This document shows, piece after piece, positions 31,379 to 39,919 of a stretch of DNA of 47,963 bases. The number at the start of each line of letters is the position of its first letter. The stretch's first letter is position 1. Made by a program: the position numbers and the translations under genes. The notes beneath the pieces were generated by a model. That model did no database searches, was not told the origin of the DNA, and worked only from the letters and a program-made list of their open reading frames with translations. The DNA lies in assembly GCA_030651765.1 (NCBI GenBank), contig JAUSBY010000009.1, positions 1-47,963 of the forward strand, given 5' to 3'. The DNA is from Coriobacteriia bacterium (GTDB lineage Bacteria > Actinomycetota > Coriobacteriia > Anaerosomatales > Anaerosomataceae).

Positions 31379-32218
31379 ATGTTCCGCATCGTACATACCC
31401 GTCAGCTCTCGGACGCCGTGTTCGAGATGGGCGTCGAGGCTCCCGCCATCGCCGCCAAGGCGCGCGCGGGCCAGTTCCTCATTCTGCGCGTGGCCGAGGG
31501 CGGCGAGCGCATCCCGCTCACCTTCTCCGACTGGAGCGCCGAGGAGGGGTGGATCCGCTTCATCTTCATGCGCGTGGGCAAGACCACGCACCAGCTCTCG
31601 CATCTACAGGTCGGCGACGCGCTCACCGATGTGGTGGGACCGCTCGGCGTGCCGACCCACACCGAGGGGCTCGGCCGGGTGGCTGTCGTCGGCGGTGGCG
31701 TCGGGGCCGCCGTCGCCTATCCTGTGTCACGCGCGATGTGCGACGCCGGCGCCGAGGTCACGGTCATCCTGGGGGCGCGCAACGCCGATCTGCTCATCCT
31801 GGAAGACGAGTTCCGGGCGCTTCCCCTGAAGGAGCTCATCATCGCCACCGACGATGGGTCGGCGGGCCGCAAGGACCTCGTGACGGCGCCGCTCAAGGAA
31901 CTGTGCGAGTCCGGCGCAATCGATGCGAGCATGGCCATCGGACCGGCCATCATGATGAAGTTCTGCGCGGCCACGACCAAACCATACGGTGTGCCGTGCG
32001 TCGTCTCGCTCAACCCGATCATGGTGGACGGCACGGGCATGTGTGGCGCCTGCCGTGTGACGGTGGGCGGCCAGACCAGATTCGGCTGCGTGGACGGGCC
32101 TGACTTCGACGGCCACCTCGTGGACTTCGAAGAGCTGATGAGCCGCCAGCGTGTCTACACCGACGACGAGCGGCTTGCCGACGCCGAGTACCACAGGGAG
32201 TGCTCATGCGGGCCGTAG
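31379..32218 (+). CDS. NfnA-like ferredoxin-NADP+ reductase subunit (FAD, [2Fe-2S])
   Basis: The 279-residue protein is of the dihydroorotate dehydrogenase electron-transfer/sulphide dehydrogenase type. It has an FAD domain (RAGQFLILRV...IPLTFSDW), an NAD(P) domain (VAVVGGGVGAAVAYPVSRAM) and a C-terminal [2Fe-2S] motif (GMCGACRVTVGG...FGCVDGPDFDGHLVDF). Paired with the following gene it matches NfnAB, which in anaerobes couples NADH, NADPH and ferredoxin by electron bifurcation; a simpler NADPH:acceptor role is the alternative. ATG at 31379 is preceded by GGAGG. It overlaps the next gene by 13 bases. Confidence 0.88.
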   Translation: MFRIVHTRQLSDAVFEMGVEAPAIAAKARAGQFLILRVAEGGERIPLTFSDWSAEEGWIRFIFMRVGKTTHQLSHLQVGDALTDVVGPLGVPTHTEGLGRVAVVGGGVGAAVAYPVSRAMCDAGAEVTVILGARNADLLILEDEFRALPLKELIIATDDGSAGRKDLVTAPLKELCESGAIDASMAIGPAIMMKFCAATTKPYGVPCVVSLNPIMVDGTGMCGACRVTVGGQTRFGCVDGPDFDGHLVDFEELMSRQRVYTDDERLADAEYHRECSCGP

Positions 32219-33660
32219 ACGATACCGGCAGCCCCGTGCCGCCTGAGAAGCCCCGCCACAAGCCGGCGCGCATCTCGCGCACGGCGATGCCCGAGCGTGG
32301 CCCTGAGGAGCGTGCGCGCGACTTCGACGAGGTCACCCTCGGCTACACCGAGGAGATGGCGCGTGCCGAGGCGAGCCGCTGCCTGCAGTGCCGCAACGCC
32401 ACCTGCATCGACGGCTGTCCGGTGAACATCGACATCAAGTCGTTCATCGGCGGCATCATCGACGGCGACTACCACGAGGCGGTTGCGATCCTCAAGGAGC
32501 GCAACGCGCTGCCGGCCATCTGCGGGCGTGTGTGTCCACAGGAGGAGCAGTGCGAGGCGGCGTGCGTGCTCGCCAGGAAGGGCGAGCCGGTCGCCATCGG
32601 CAGGCTCGAGCGGTGGCTTGGCGACTTCGATCTTGCCTGCGAGCTCGAGCACCGCTGTGTGCCCGAGGTCGGGCCGGACAGCGGCAAGCGCGTCGCGGTC
32701 ATCGGCTCGGGTCCCGCGGGTCTGGCGTGTGCAGGCGAGCTGCGTCGCTTCGGCCATGCGGTGACCGTCTTCGAGAGCCTTCACGCCACGGGCGGCGTGC
32801 TCACCTACGGCATCCCCGAGTTCCGACTGCCCAAGCACATCGTGCAGGCCGAGGTGGGACTCCTCGAGGAGATGGGCGTGGAGATCCGCTGCGACGTCGT
32901 GGTCGGCGCCACGTATACGATCGACGAGCTCATGACAGCCGAGGGCTACGACGCGGTGTTCATCGGCAACGGAGCCGGTCTGCCCATGTTCATGGGCATC
33001 CCGGGCGAGAACCTGAACGGCGTCTACTCGGCCAACGAGTTCCTCACGCGCGTGAACCTCATGCGCGCCTACGAGTTCCCGAAGGCGGATACCCCCGTGT
33101 GGCGCGGACGCAAGGTCGCGGTCGTCGGCGGCGGCAACGTCGCGATGGACGCCGCTCGTACTGCCAAGCGGCTCGGCGCCGAAGAGGTCTTCTTAGTCTA
33201 CCGCCGGACCGAGGACGAGATGCCGGCGCGCAAAGAAGAGGTGCACCATGCGCGTGAGGAGGGCATCGAGTTCAAGATGCTGTGCTCGCCGGCGGAGATC
33301 CTCGGTAACGACGGATTCGTGACAGGACTCGTGGCCAATCGCATGGAACTTGGCGAGCCCGATGCGAGCGGTCGCCGGTCGCCGGTGTGCGTGCTTGGTC
33401 AGGACTTCACGATCGACTGCGACACGCTCATCATGGCGATCGGCACCCGGGCCAACCCTCTCCTTGCACAGACGACTCCCGATCTCGAACTCTCGAGCCG
33501 GGGCTACGTCCTGGCCGACGAGCACGGCGCGACCTCGAAGCGCGGCGTATTCGCAGGTGGCGACATCGTCACCGGCTCGGCGACCGTGATCCTGGCCATG
33601 GGGGCCGGCAAGGTCGCTGCCCGCGCTATCGACAGATGGCTCAAGCCTGGCGCTGAATAG
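32206..33660 (+). CDS. gltA: NfnB / GltA-type NADPH oxidoreductase
   Basis: The 484-residue product resembles the small subunit of glutamate synthase and NfnB. N-terminal cysteine motifs for two [4Fe-4S] clusters (CLQCRNATCIDGCPVNI, then CGRVCPQEEQCEAACV) are followed by an FAD Rossmann site (VAVIGSGPAGLACAGEL) and an NADPH site (VAVVGGGNVAMDAARTAKRLG). The C-terminal FAD contact is GVFAGGDIVTG. The ATG at 32206 follows AGGGAG. Because it overlaps an NfnA-like partner and no glutamate synthase large subunit is present, Nfn transhydrogenase is the better role; homotetrameric archaeal-type glutamate synthase is the other annotation often given. Confidence 0.88.
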   Translation: MRAVDDTGSPVPPEKPRHKPARISRTAMPERGPEERARDFDEVTLGYTEEMARAEASRCLQCRNATCIDGCPVNIDIKSFIGGIIDGDYHEAVAILKERNALPAICGRVCPQEEQCEAACVLARKGEPVAIGRLERWLGDFDLACELEHRCVPEVGPDSGKRVAVIGSGPAGLACAGELRRFGHAVTVFESLHATGGVLTYGIPEFRLPKHIVQAEVGLLEEMGVEIRCDVVVGATYTIDELMTAEGYDAVFIGNGAGLPMFMGIPGENLNGVYSANEFLTRVNLMRAYEFPKADTPVWRGRKVAVVGGGNVAMDAARTAKRLGAEEVFLVYRRTEDEMPARKEEVHHAREEGIEFKMLCSPAEILGNDGFVTGLVANRMELGEPDASGRRSPVCVLGQDFTIDCDTLIMAIGTRANPLLAQTTPDLELSSRGYVLADEHGATSKRGVFAGGDIVTGSATVILAMGAGKVAARAIDRWLKPGAE

Positions 33661-33768
33661 TCCGATGTCTGTGCTGTGCGGTACAATCCGACTGTAACCG
33701 CGTGACAATCGGCATATGTCGGCGATGAGTGGCACGACCAGCGGTTTCCTGGCGGTCGGGAGGTGGCG

Positions 33769-34509
33769 GTGTCAGACTCCATCAGAGTACTCGTTGTCGA
33801 TGACGACGTGTCGATCGTGGATATGCTGCGCATGGGCCTCGAGGCGGAGGGAATGCGCGTGCATACAGCCGGGGACGGGGCCGAGGCACTCGAGGTGCTC
33901 CACGCGACCGCGATCGACCTGGTGGTTCTGGACATCATGATGCCGCGCGTAGACGGCTGGATGGCGCTCATGGAGATCCGCAACGATCCCGCCACCGCCG
34001 ACATCCCGGTGATCATGCTCACCGCCAAGACGCAGGATCTTGCCCGCATCCTCGCGTTCAAGCAGGGCGTGCAGCAGTACGTCACCAAGCCGTTCAACCT
34101 GATGGAGCTTGTGGCCCGTATCCAGAGTCTGATGCGCGGTCGGACACGTGCCGGTGCGTCCGTGGGCGTCGAGGGCGATTTTCGCAAGCTCGCCGTCCGC
34201 AAGGGCGGCCGCACCGTGCTGCTCGACCTCGACGATGTCATCTACGTTTCGGCGAAGAACAAGTCGACGTACGTGCATACGTACGAGAACCAGTACCTCG
34301 TCGATCTCACGCTGTCCGAGCTCGAAGAGCGGCTGTCGAAGGACGCGTTCCGCAGGCTTCACCGCAGCTACATGATCAACCTGAACAAGGTCAAGGAGAT
34401 CCTGCGCGTCGACGGTGCGTACGTCGTGGCTATGGCCGATCGCGACGAGACGCAGGTGCCGGTCGCCAGGCGACAAGTAAGGGCTTTCCGAGAGGCGGTA
34501 GGTATCTGA
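33769..34509 (+). CDS. LytTR-family response regulator
   Basis: The 246-residue protein has a receiver domain (about 5-125; D11-D12 pocket, acceptor D55 in LVVLDIMMP, K107 in TKPF). A LytTR DNA-binding domain (about 143-244) follows, with VIYVSAKNKSTYVHT and LHRSYMINLNKVKEI. LytTR regulators usually control surface polysaccharide, autolysis, bacteriocin or virulence genes, often as AgrA/LytR-type partners of a sensor kinase. No kinase is adjacent. The start at GTG 33769 is favoured by GGGAGG five bases upstream. Its stop overlaps the next start (TGATG), so it is coupled to the DUF916-like surface gene, which suggests it controls this surface cluster. Confidence 0.92.
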   Translation: MSDSIRVLVVDDDVSIVDMLRMGLEAEGMRVHTAGDGAEALEVLHATAIDLVVLDIMMPRVDGWMALMEIRNDPATADIPVIMLTAKTQDLARILAFKQGVQQYVTKPFNLMELVARIQSLMRGRTRAGASVGVEGDFRKLAVRKGGRTVLLDLDDVIYVSAKNKSTYVHTYENQYLVDLTLSELEERLSKDAFRRLHRSYMINLNKVKEILRVDGAYVVAMADRDETQVPVARRQVRAFREAVGI

Positions 34510-35516
34510 TGACGCTGCGTCCAACCACCCGGCGGTTCACGGCCGTGCTTCTGCTCACGGCCGTTGTCGTACTGGGGACCGTGCATACAGCGATGGCCGA
34601 ACGCACGATCGCGCTCAGCACCGGGACGGTCGATCTGGCGCTCGCTCCCGGTGGCATAGCGACGGAAACGATAGCGGTGGCCAACAACGGCGACGAGCCG
34701 CTCGCCGCTCTGGTCTACACGAATGACGTCGTGTACGACGATGAGGGTCTACCCGAGTACGTGAAGCCCACCGGCGCCGCAGGCGAGTTCAATCGCAGTC
34801 CGGCTTCGTGGCTGTCGCTTCGCATGCCTGCCGAGACTCAAGTGATCGCGAACACCCCGTATATCGAACTCGCTCCCGGCGAGGAGATGCTCATCGACTT
34901 CGAGATGCGCGTTCCCGACGGCGCGACGCCGGGCGACTACAACGCCATCATCTTCTTCGAGATGTTCAACCCGGAGCCGCAGTCAGGCACCTCGTCGCAG
35001 ATCTCCGGGCGGATCGGTGCGCGCATCGTCCTGCGGGTCGCCGGCGACGTCATCGACCGTCTCGATGTCGCGCCCTACGCGGTCCGGGGCTTCGTGATCG
35101 GCGACGTGGTTCCGTACTCGTTCACGCTCGCCAACGACGGCAACATCGACAAGCGGTACGTGCCCTCGCTTGTGGTGCTCGATGGCACGGAGGCCGAGCG
35201 GATGCGCTCGCAGATCGAGACCATGCCTATCGTCTATGCCGGCAACACGCGGGGGTATGATGGTGGCCTGAAGCTGACGAACGCGAACTTCGGCCGCTAC
35301 ACGATGCGGGTCGAGATCGCGTACGACAAGGAGACCGGAAGCGCGCCTGGCGCCACGATCCCGGAGACGATCGTGAAGGATCGGAGCTTCATCGTCATCC
35401 CGCTGTGGTTTGCGATCGTGGTCGTGCTCGTCGTGGCGCTGCCGATCCTGTGGCTGGTGTGGCGCACAAGCGTGCGCGGAGCCGCAAAGAAAGCTGCTGC
35501 CGTATCGGCCGAGTGA
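34509..35516 (+). CDS. membrane-anchored Ig-like surface protein (DUF916/WxL-interacting-like)
   Basis: The 335-residue protein has a signal peptide ending in AMA (about residue 30). A beta domain at about 32-155 (LAPGGIATETIAVANNGDEPLAALVYTNDVVYDDEG in pieces, then ELAPGEEMLIDFEMRVP) is followed by a second Ig-like domain (about 160-285). One C-terminal membrane helix (about 298-320) and a short basic cytoplasmic tail close it. That layout and the N-terminal domain resemble the DUF916 WxL-interacting proteins of Firmicutes, which bind peptidoglycan and WxL-domain proteins. The match is by eye. It is coupled to the LytTR regulator and faces four small secreted proteins with W-x-(L/F) motifs. 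Confidence 0.72.
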   Translation: MTLRPTTRRFTAVLLLTAVVVLGTVHTAMAERTIALSTGTVDLALAPGGIATETIAVANNGDEPLAALVYTNDVVYDDEGLPEYVKPTGAAGEFNRSPASWLSLRMPAETQVIANTPYIELAPGEEMLIDFEMRVPDGATPGDYNAIIFFEMFNPEPQSGTSSQISGRIGARIVLRVAGDVIDRLDVAPYAVRGFVIGDVVPYSFTLANDGNIDKRYVPSLVVLDGTEAERMRSQIETMPIVYAGNTRGYDGGLKLTNANFGRYTMRVEIAYDKETGSAPGATIPETIVKDRSFIVIPLWFAIVVVLVVALPILWLVWRTSVRGAAKKAAAVSAE

Positions 35517-35526
35517 GCGCGCGAAT

Positions 35527-35859
35527 CTAGCGGGCGGGGACCAGGCTGTACTCCTGCAGGGCTGCCACCGGCACCGCCGCGCCGTCGCCTCCGGTGGGTC
35601 CGCCGCTGATCACCCGGGTCTGAACCCCGGCGCCATCGGCTGCCGTGGAGATCGTCGTCAGGACCCATGGGGTGTTTGCGTAGACGGTCATCCCGTTGTC
35701 ATCCACCTGCGCGCTGATGCTTGGAAGCACGCGGAACGACACCTGGACCTTCGCGTCTGAGGCCAGAGCGGTGATGGGGAGTGCGACGGATGCTGCCAAC
35801 CCTGCCGCCACGACAAGAGCTGAGACCCTCTGTCGGCTGGTATACCGTCCGTCTCTCAT
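35527..35859 (-). CDS. small secreted protein with a WxL-like motif (family member 1)
   Basis: The 110-residue product has a signal peptide (about 1-34, VALPITALAS), then a beta-rich mature part beginning KVQVSFRVLPSISAQV. YANTPWVLTTIS includes a W65-V-L tripeptide. It has the same start (K/S-V-x-V-x-x-R-V/I-x-P) as the two larger proteins encoded further along this strand but is shorter and ends EYSLVPAR, not V-Q-Q. No enzyme motif is seen. Convergent with the DUF916-like gene (10-base gap). It is probably a surface protein; function unknown. A Gly-rich loop (GGPTGGDG) lies in the middle. Confidence 0.7.
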   Translation of the reverse strand: MRDGRYTSRQRVSALVVAAGLAASVALPITALASDAKVQVSFRVLPSISAQVDDNGMTVYANTPWVLTTISTAADGAGVQTRVISGGPTGGDGAAVPVAALQEYSLVPAR

Positions 35860-36056
35860 CGGTGCCTCCCTTCATCGCCTTGACATACCGTTTATCGGGC
35901 GATGAACGGGCATGACTTGGTGACGAAGGGCACACCGTGAAAGACAAACCGACCAACGGTAGATGGACGGGAGTGAACGGCAGACTTGCGGTCATACTGA
36001 CTGGGTCTGAGGCGGCGATGGAAGGCAGCTGAAGGGGGCCTGACGTAGGCCGCGCG

Positions 36057-36545
36057 CTACTGCTGAACGGCTGTGTAGCCCATCGTCGTGGTGATCTGCG
36101 TGCCGGCAGGCAGCGAGAGCGCCTCAGGTGTGGTGAGGTCGAGCACGTAGTCGCACGCGATCTCGTGGATGCCGGCAGGCAGCCCGTCACCGAAGCCGGG
36201 TGTCACGGTGTGCCGAACGATCCGTTCACGGGGGATCGTGAGCTCGCCTACCGAGATGACCGAGTCCGACGAGTCGGTGAAGTCCCACGGGCGTCCGGAG
36301 CGGACGAGAAGTGTCTGGCTGTCGGGCGACTCGTAGACCTCCCCGACCGTGACGTCTCCGAAGGCGACGGCACCGCCCGTGAGGATCGTAAGCGAGAAGA
36401 CGGGAGCGATGCGGGCGGTGACCTGGACGCTCACGGACTCGGCGTCGGCGTAGCCGGGAAGCAGCAAGGCGACGAGGAGCGTGGCGCATGCGATCGCGGC
36501 GATCGCTCGCCTACCGGTGCCCATCGATGTGATGCCCGCATGCAC
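36057..36545 (-). CDS. small secreted beta-rich protein (family member 2)
   Basis: The 162-residue product has a signal peptide ending near AYADA-like GYADA (about 35). The mature domain runs SVSVQVTARIAPVFSLTI, then AVAFGDVTVGEV, then LLVRSGRPWDFTDSSD with W87, and ends TTTMGYTAVQQ. The pattern of alternating hydrophobic strands with FG-x-V-x-x-G and W-x-F-T is shared with member 3. I do not recognise a named family. It resembles surface beta-sandwich subunits such as WxL or spore-coat-U-like proteins. GTG at 36545 has GAGGAGAG seven bases before it; the ATG at 36524 is an alternative. Confidence 0.7.
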   Translation of the reverse strand: MHAGITSMGTGRRAIAAIACATLLVALLLPGYADAESVSVQVTARIAPVFSLTILTGGAVAFGDVTVGEVYESPDSQTLLVRSGRPWDFTDSSDSVISVGELTIPRERIVRHTVTPGFGDGLPAGIHEIACDYVLDLTTPEALSLPAGTQITTTMGYTAVQQ

Positions 36546-36598
36546 GCTGATGCTCTCCTCGTCCGATCGATGCCGCGTGAGAACTCCCGAATCGAGCG

Positions 36599-36628
36599 GC
36601 GGCCGGGGTGGAAACCCACCCCGGCCGC
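36599..36628. terminator. strong hairpin between family members 3 and 2
   Basis: A perfect 13-bp inverted repeat, GCGGCCGGGGTGG (36599-36611) and its complement (36616-36628), encloses AAAC. It lies about 40 bases after the stop of the 37095-36667 gene and before the next minus gene. The T run is weak; a terminator or attenuator within the cluster is likely. Confidence 0.6.
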
Positions 36629-36666
36629 ACGTTACGCACGTAGTAGAAAGTACGTACCGGGCTGCC

Positions 36667-37095
36667 CTACTGCTGGACGGCGGTGTACGTGTACGTTGCG
36701 ACGTAGTTCGTATCGGCCTCGAGGTCGTAGGCCGCGTCAGTGCTCAGGTCGATGGCGTACTCGGCGTCGATGGTCGTCACGCCGCGGGCAATGTCAGTGG
36801 TGTCAGCCATACTGGTCTCGGTGAGGACCGCGGCGAGCGGCGCGACGACGTCATCGCTCTTGGTGAAGTCCCAGAGCTTGTTCGACTTGACGGTGATGAC
36901 GGAGCTGCCGGTGTCGGTGTCGCCGACGTCCAGACCGGTGAAGTCGATCGCGGGCTCGCTGATTTCCATCGAGAAGGCCGGGTTCACCTTGGCGGTGACG
37001 ACGACGTCGCCAGTGTCATCGAGGGCAACTGCGAACGCCACGATGCCGAACATCAGCGCGACCACCATGACGGCTGCCAGTACGGTTCTCTTCAT
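36667..37095 (-). CDS. small secreted beta-rich protein (family member 3)
   Basis: The 142-residue product has a signal peptide (MKRTVLAAVMVVALMFGIVAFA cut before LDDTG). Its mature domain parallels member 2: DVVVTAKVNPAFSMEI, FTGLDVGD, VITVKSNKLWDFTKSDD with W75, AEYAIDLSTDAAYDLEA, and the end TYTYTAVQQ. The mature protein is acidic. Its ribosome site is AAGGAGGAA. It is flanked by hairpins and by its relatives, so the group probably arose by duplication. The function is unknown, but repeated secreted domains beside a DUF916-like anchor suggest a wall-associated complex. Confidence 0.75.
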   Translation of the reverse strand: MKRTVLAAVMVVALMFGIVAFAVALDDTGDVVVTAKVNPAFSMEISEPAIDFTGLDVGDTDTGSSVITVKSNKLWDFTKSDDVVAPLAAVLTETSMADTTDIARGVTTIDAEYAIDLSTDAAYDLEADTNYVATYTYTAVQQ

Positions 37096-37282
37096 GCGAT
37101 GTTCCTCCTTGTTGTCCGTCGCGGCCTGTGGCCACAGTCGGTTGGCGGCCCACGGGCCACACGATTAGCTTTCTACAGTACTTCTCGGCACGGCGGGCAG
37201 GAAATGAAGCACCCTTTGCCGTACGGCGGAAAAATGTGACGAGCGGTTGACCCACAGCGACCAGCGGCCCCGATTTCGGGTG

Positions 37283-38065
37283 TCAGTCCTGCACGACGGT
37301 GTACGTGACCGTCGCCGTGTAGGTCGCATCACCCGGGGTCGTCCACGGCGCAGTGGCCTGGTACTGGTCGACGAGCGCAGCGGTTCCGTCCGACTTCGGG
37401 CCTGACGCATCTCCGGTGACGTCGAGTCCGAACGAAGCGGCGTCGGGGGTGATGTCGCGGGTGATCATGTACGAATGTGACGACGTCACGCTCACCGTGA
37501 CGTCGTGGACCGGGGAGGCCACATCCGGCTGCAGATCGAAGTCGACCGATGTCGGACTCACGCTGAGTGTCAGCACGCGTGTGCCGATGGTGTAGTCGCC
37601 GGTCGGTAGATCCTGCGGGTCGCGCACGTTGTTGTTGGCGGGGTTCGCGAGGAAGATCGTCAGGCTGCCGGCGTTATACACACCGGAACTCGAGGGGTTG
37701 GTGATCCCGCCGATGCTCACGCTGTATTCGGCGCCCCTGCCCACGGGCGTGGCGAACGTGATGGTGACCGTCTGACCGCTGATTGAGACCGTGCCGGCGG
37801 GGCTGACCGCGGTTGCGCCGGAGACACTGGTGCCTGCCGGGAACGTGATCGCCGCACCAGTCGCCATCTCGCCGTTGCCGTTGGTGAACGTTCCGAAGGT
37901 GTACGTGACGCCGGTGGTGGACGTGTACGCGTCGCTCAACGTCGTCGTCGGTCCGGTATACGAGACGGCATGCGCGAGCAGGGCTGAGCCTGCGATGAGA
38001 GCCAGGACGAGACCTGCACTCGCGAGCGCCGTCCGTCGGCTATGTGTGCTGTGGGTGCTGTGCAT
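37283..38065 (-). CDS. larger secreted beta-rich protein (family member 4)
   Basis: The product of about 260 residues has a signal peptide ending LAHA. A Ser/Thr/Gly-rich beta domain follows (GAAITFPAGTSVSG, GRGAEYSVSIGGITNPSSSG), of a type common in actinobacterial and archaeal surface proteins. The C-terminal half resembles members 2 and 3 (LTLSVSPTSVDFDL, VTVSVTSSHSYMIT) and ends ATYTATVTYTVVQD. In place of the W-x-F-T it has SYMIT. The start is unsure: ATG 38065 and ATG 38110 both lack a ribosome site. Codons 2-7 are a HST repeat made by a 9-bp tandem repeat (38046-38063), which could vary in length. Confidence 0.68.
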   Translation of the reverse strand: MHSTHSTHSRRTALASAGLVLALIAGSALLAHAVSYTGPTTTLSDAYTSTTGVTYTFGTFTNGNGEMATGAAITFPAGTSVSGATAVSPAGTVSISGQTVTITFATPVGRGAEYSVSIGGITNPSSSGVYNAGSLTIFLANPANNNVRDPQDLPTGDYTIGTRVLTLSVSPTSVDFDLQPDVASPVHDVTVSVTSSHSYMITRDITPDAASFGLDVTGDASGPKSDGTAALVDQYQATAPWTTPGDATYTATVTYTVVQD

Positions 38066-38148
38066 GTCGGGCACCGATCGGCTATGGGTCGTTGCGCCCC
38101 AATGATACATCGGCAGGAAGGTGCGTCGTACTGAGCCCGTATCCGCGG

Positions 38149-39516
38149 CTAGTTCCGGAGACTCCCGAGCGGGGCGGGGACCCGTCCTCCCCTGCGGACG
38201 AGCGTTGCGCTGCTCCACTCGGACACACTCATCACAGGCGCGGCGCCGAGCAGCCCGCCCCAGCTCACGTGGTCGCCGGCGTGCTTGCCGAACGCCGGAA
38301 TCAGGCGCGCCGCGGTGGTCTTGTTGTTGATGACGCCGATCGCGCACGCGTCCGAGATGATGCCCGCAATCGTCTCGGCGGGGGTGTCGCCCGGAATCGC
38401 GATCATGTCGAGACCCACAGAGCACACGGCGGTCATCGCCTCGAGCTTCTCCAAGTTGAGCGCACCGCACTCCACGGCGCGCACCATGCCGGCGTCCTCC
38501 GAGACCGGGATGAATGCGCCCGAGAGCCCGCCGATCGATGACGTGCCCATGGCGCCGCCCTTCTTGACGGCGTCGTTCAGCAGCGCGAGCGCCGTGGTGG
38601 TGCCGGGCGCACCGCAGCGCTCAACGCCCATAGCTTCGAGGATCTCCGCCACGCTGTCGCCCTCGGCAGGTGTCGGGGCGAGCGAGAGGTCGACGATGCC
38701 CATGGCAACGCCGAGGCGCCGTGCGGCCTCGCGCGCGACGAGCTCCCCCGCGCGTGTGATCTTGAACGACGTCGCCTTGATGGCCTCGGCCACGGCGGTG
38801 AGGTCCGCTTCCGGCGGCATCGCGGCGATGACCGCACGCACCACTCCAGGTCCGGAGATCCCCACGTTGACCACGACATCGGCCTCTCCGGGGCCGTGCA
38901 TCGCGCCGGCCATGAACGGGTTGTCCTCGACCATGTTGGCGAAGACGACGAGTTTGGCGCAGCCGATGGAGTCGGCATCCGCGGTGAGCTCGGCGGTCTC
39001 CTTGATCGTGTGTGCCATGCGCGCCACCGCGTCCATGTTGATGCCCGCGCGTGTGGAGGCTACGTTGACCGACGAGCACACGCGCGAGGTGGAGGCGAGT
39101 GCGGCCGGGATGGAGCGGATGAGCGCGTCGTCGCCAGCGCCGACGCCTTTGTGCACGAGCGCCGAGAAGCCGCCGATGAAGTCGACCCCTGCAGCCTCGG
39201 CGGCGCGGTCCATCGCTTCGGCGACCGGTGTGAGGTCGTCGCATGCGCAGCGTCCGGCAACGACTGCCACCGGGCTCACCGCGATGCGCTTGTTGCGGAT
39301 CGGGATGCCGTACTCGCGCTCGATGGCCTCGCAAACAGGCACGAGCCGCTCGGCGGCGTGTGTGACCTTGTCGTACAGGCGGCGCGCCATCTCATCGGAT
39401 GAGTCGGCACCGCAGTCGCCGATGGAGATGCCGAGCGTGACGGTGCGGATGTCGAGATGCTGCTGGTGGACCATGAGCAGCGTCTCGACGATCTCCTCGG
39501 GACTGATGTTGAGCAT
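38149..39516 (-). CDS. UPF0210 (DUF711, PFL-like) family protein
   Basis: The 455-residue cytoplasmic protein matches the DUF711/UPF0210 family, structurally related to pyruvate formate-lyase-type barrels. Landmarks are [64 protein letters not shown] and [14 protein letters not shown]. Its reaction is unknown; no glycyl-radical motif is present. It is nearly always paired with the small ACT-domain gene that precedes it here by 52 bases, which suggests amino-acid-responsive control. ATG at 39516 has CGGAGG upstream. Confidence 0.93.
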   Translation of the reverse strand: MLNISPEEIVETLLMVHQQHLDIRTVTLGISIGDCGADSSDEMARRLYDKVTHAAERLVPVCEAIEREYGIPIRNKRIAVSPVAVVAGRCACDDLTPVAEAMDRAAEAAGVDFIGGFSALVHKGVGAGDDALIRSIPAALASTSRVCSSVNVASTRAGINMDAVARMAHTIKETAELTADADSIGCAKLVVFANMVEDNPFMAGAMHGPGEADVVVNVGISGPGVVRAVIAAMPPEADLTAVAEAIKATSFKITRAGELVAREAARRLGVAMGIVDLSLAPTPAEGDSVAEILEAMGVERCGAPGTTTALALLNDAVKKGGAMGTSSIGGLSGAFIPVSEDAGMVRAVECGALNLEKLEAMTAVCSVGLDMIAIPGDTPAETIAGIISDACAIGVINNKTTAARLIPAFGKHAGDHVSWGGLLGAAPVMSVSEWSSATLVRRGGRVPAPLGSLRN

Positions 39517-39568
39517 GTGGTACCTCCGGCGGGGAGTGCGAGCGGGCGGGTCGGTCCGGGGTGGTGCT

Positions 39569-39844
39569 CTAGACCCGGTGCATGAAGCGGAAGACGTCCT
39601 CGCGCTGCAGCGTGACCTGCATCCCGAGCTGCTCGGCCACGTCGGCCAAGCGCGCCTGGACCTCCTCGAACGGGTGCGACTCCTCGTCGACGGAGACGAG
39701 CATCGTCATCGAGAAGACGCCGGAGAGGATGCTTTGCTGGATGTCCTCGATGTTGACCGAGTTCTCGGCAAGCGCTGTCGCGATCGCGGCGACGATGCCG
39801 ACGCGGTCGGCGCCGAGGACGGATAGGATCGCTCTGGTCTGCAT
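39569..39844 (-). CDS. ACT domain protein (UPF0237)
   Basis: The 91-residue product is a single ACT domain: [35 protein letters not shown] in pieces, then [12 protein letters not shown] and [22 protein letters not shown] domains bind amino acids and regulate partner enzymes. The pairing with the UPF0210 gene is conserved in many anaerobes and archaea, so it most likely senses a small molecule for that protein. ATG follows GAAGGAG. It is divergent from the DUF951 gene across a 75-base gap. Confidence 0.93.
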   Translation of the reverse strand: MQTRAILSVLGADRVGIVAAIATALAENSVNIEDIQQSILSGVFSMTMLVSVDEESHPFEEVQARLADVAEQLGMQVTLQREDVFRFMHRV

Positions 39845-39919
39845 ACGGCTCCTTCAGGTGGCGCGTACGTCACGCGCTATACTCTACCCGCCCTGGTCCG
39901 CAAGTGCGACGGAGACCCC

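Noticed and set aside
36011-36052. A fluoride-riboswitch-like GGCGATGG followed by a GGCCT/AGGCC stem
   Set aside because: The second conserved strand and pseudoknot partners are missing, and the segment lies between minus-strand genes with nothing appropriate downstream on the plus strand.
37096-37282. A cyclic di-GMP riboswitch in the leader of secreted family member 3 (minus strand)
   Set aside because: A GGCAAAGGG stretch attracted attention, but the matching tetraloop, receptor and second conserved arm of the class I aptamer are not present.
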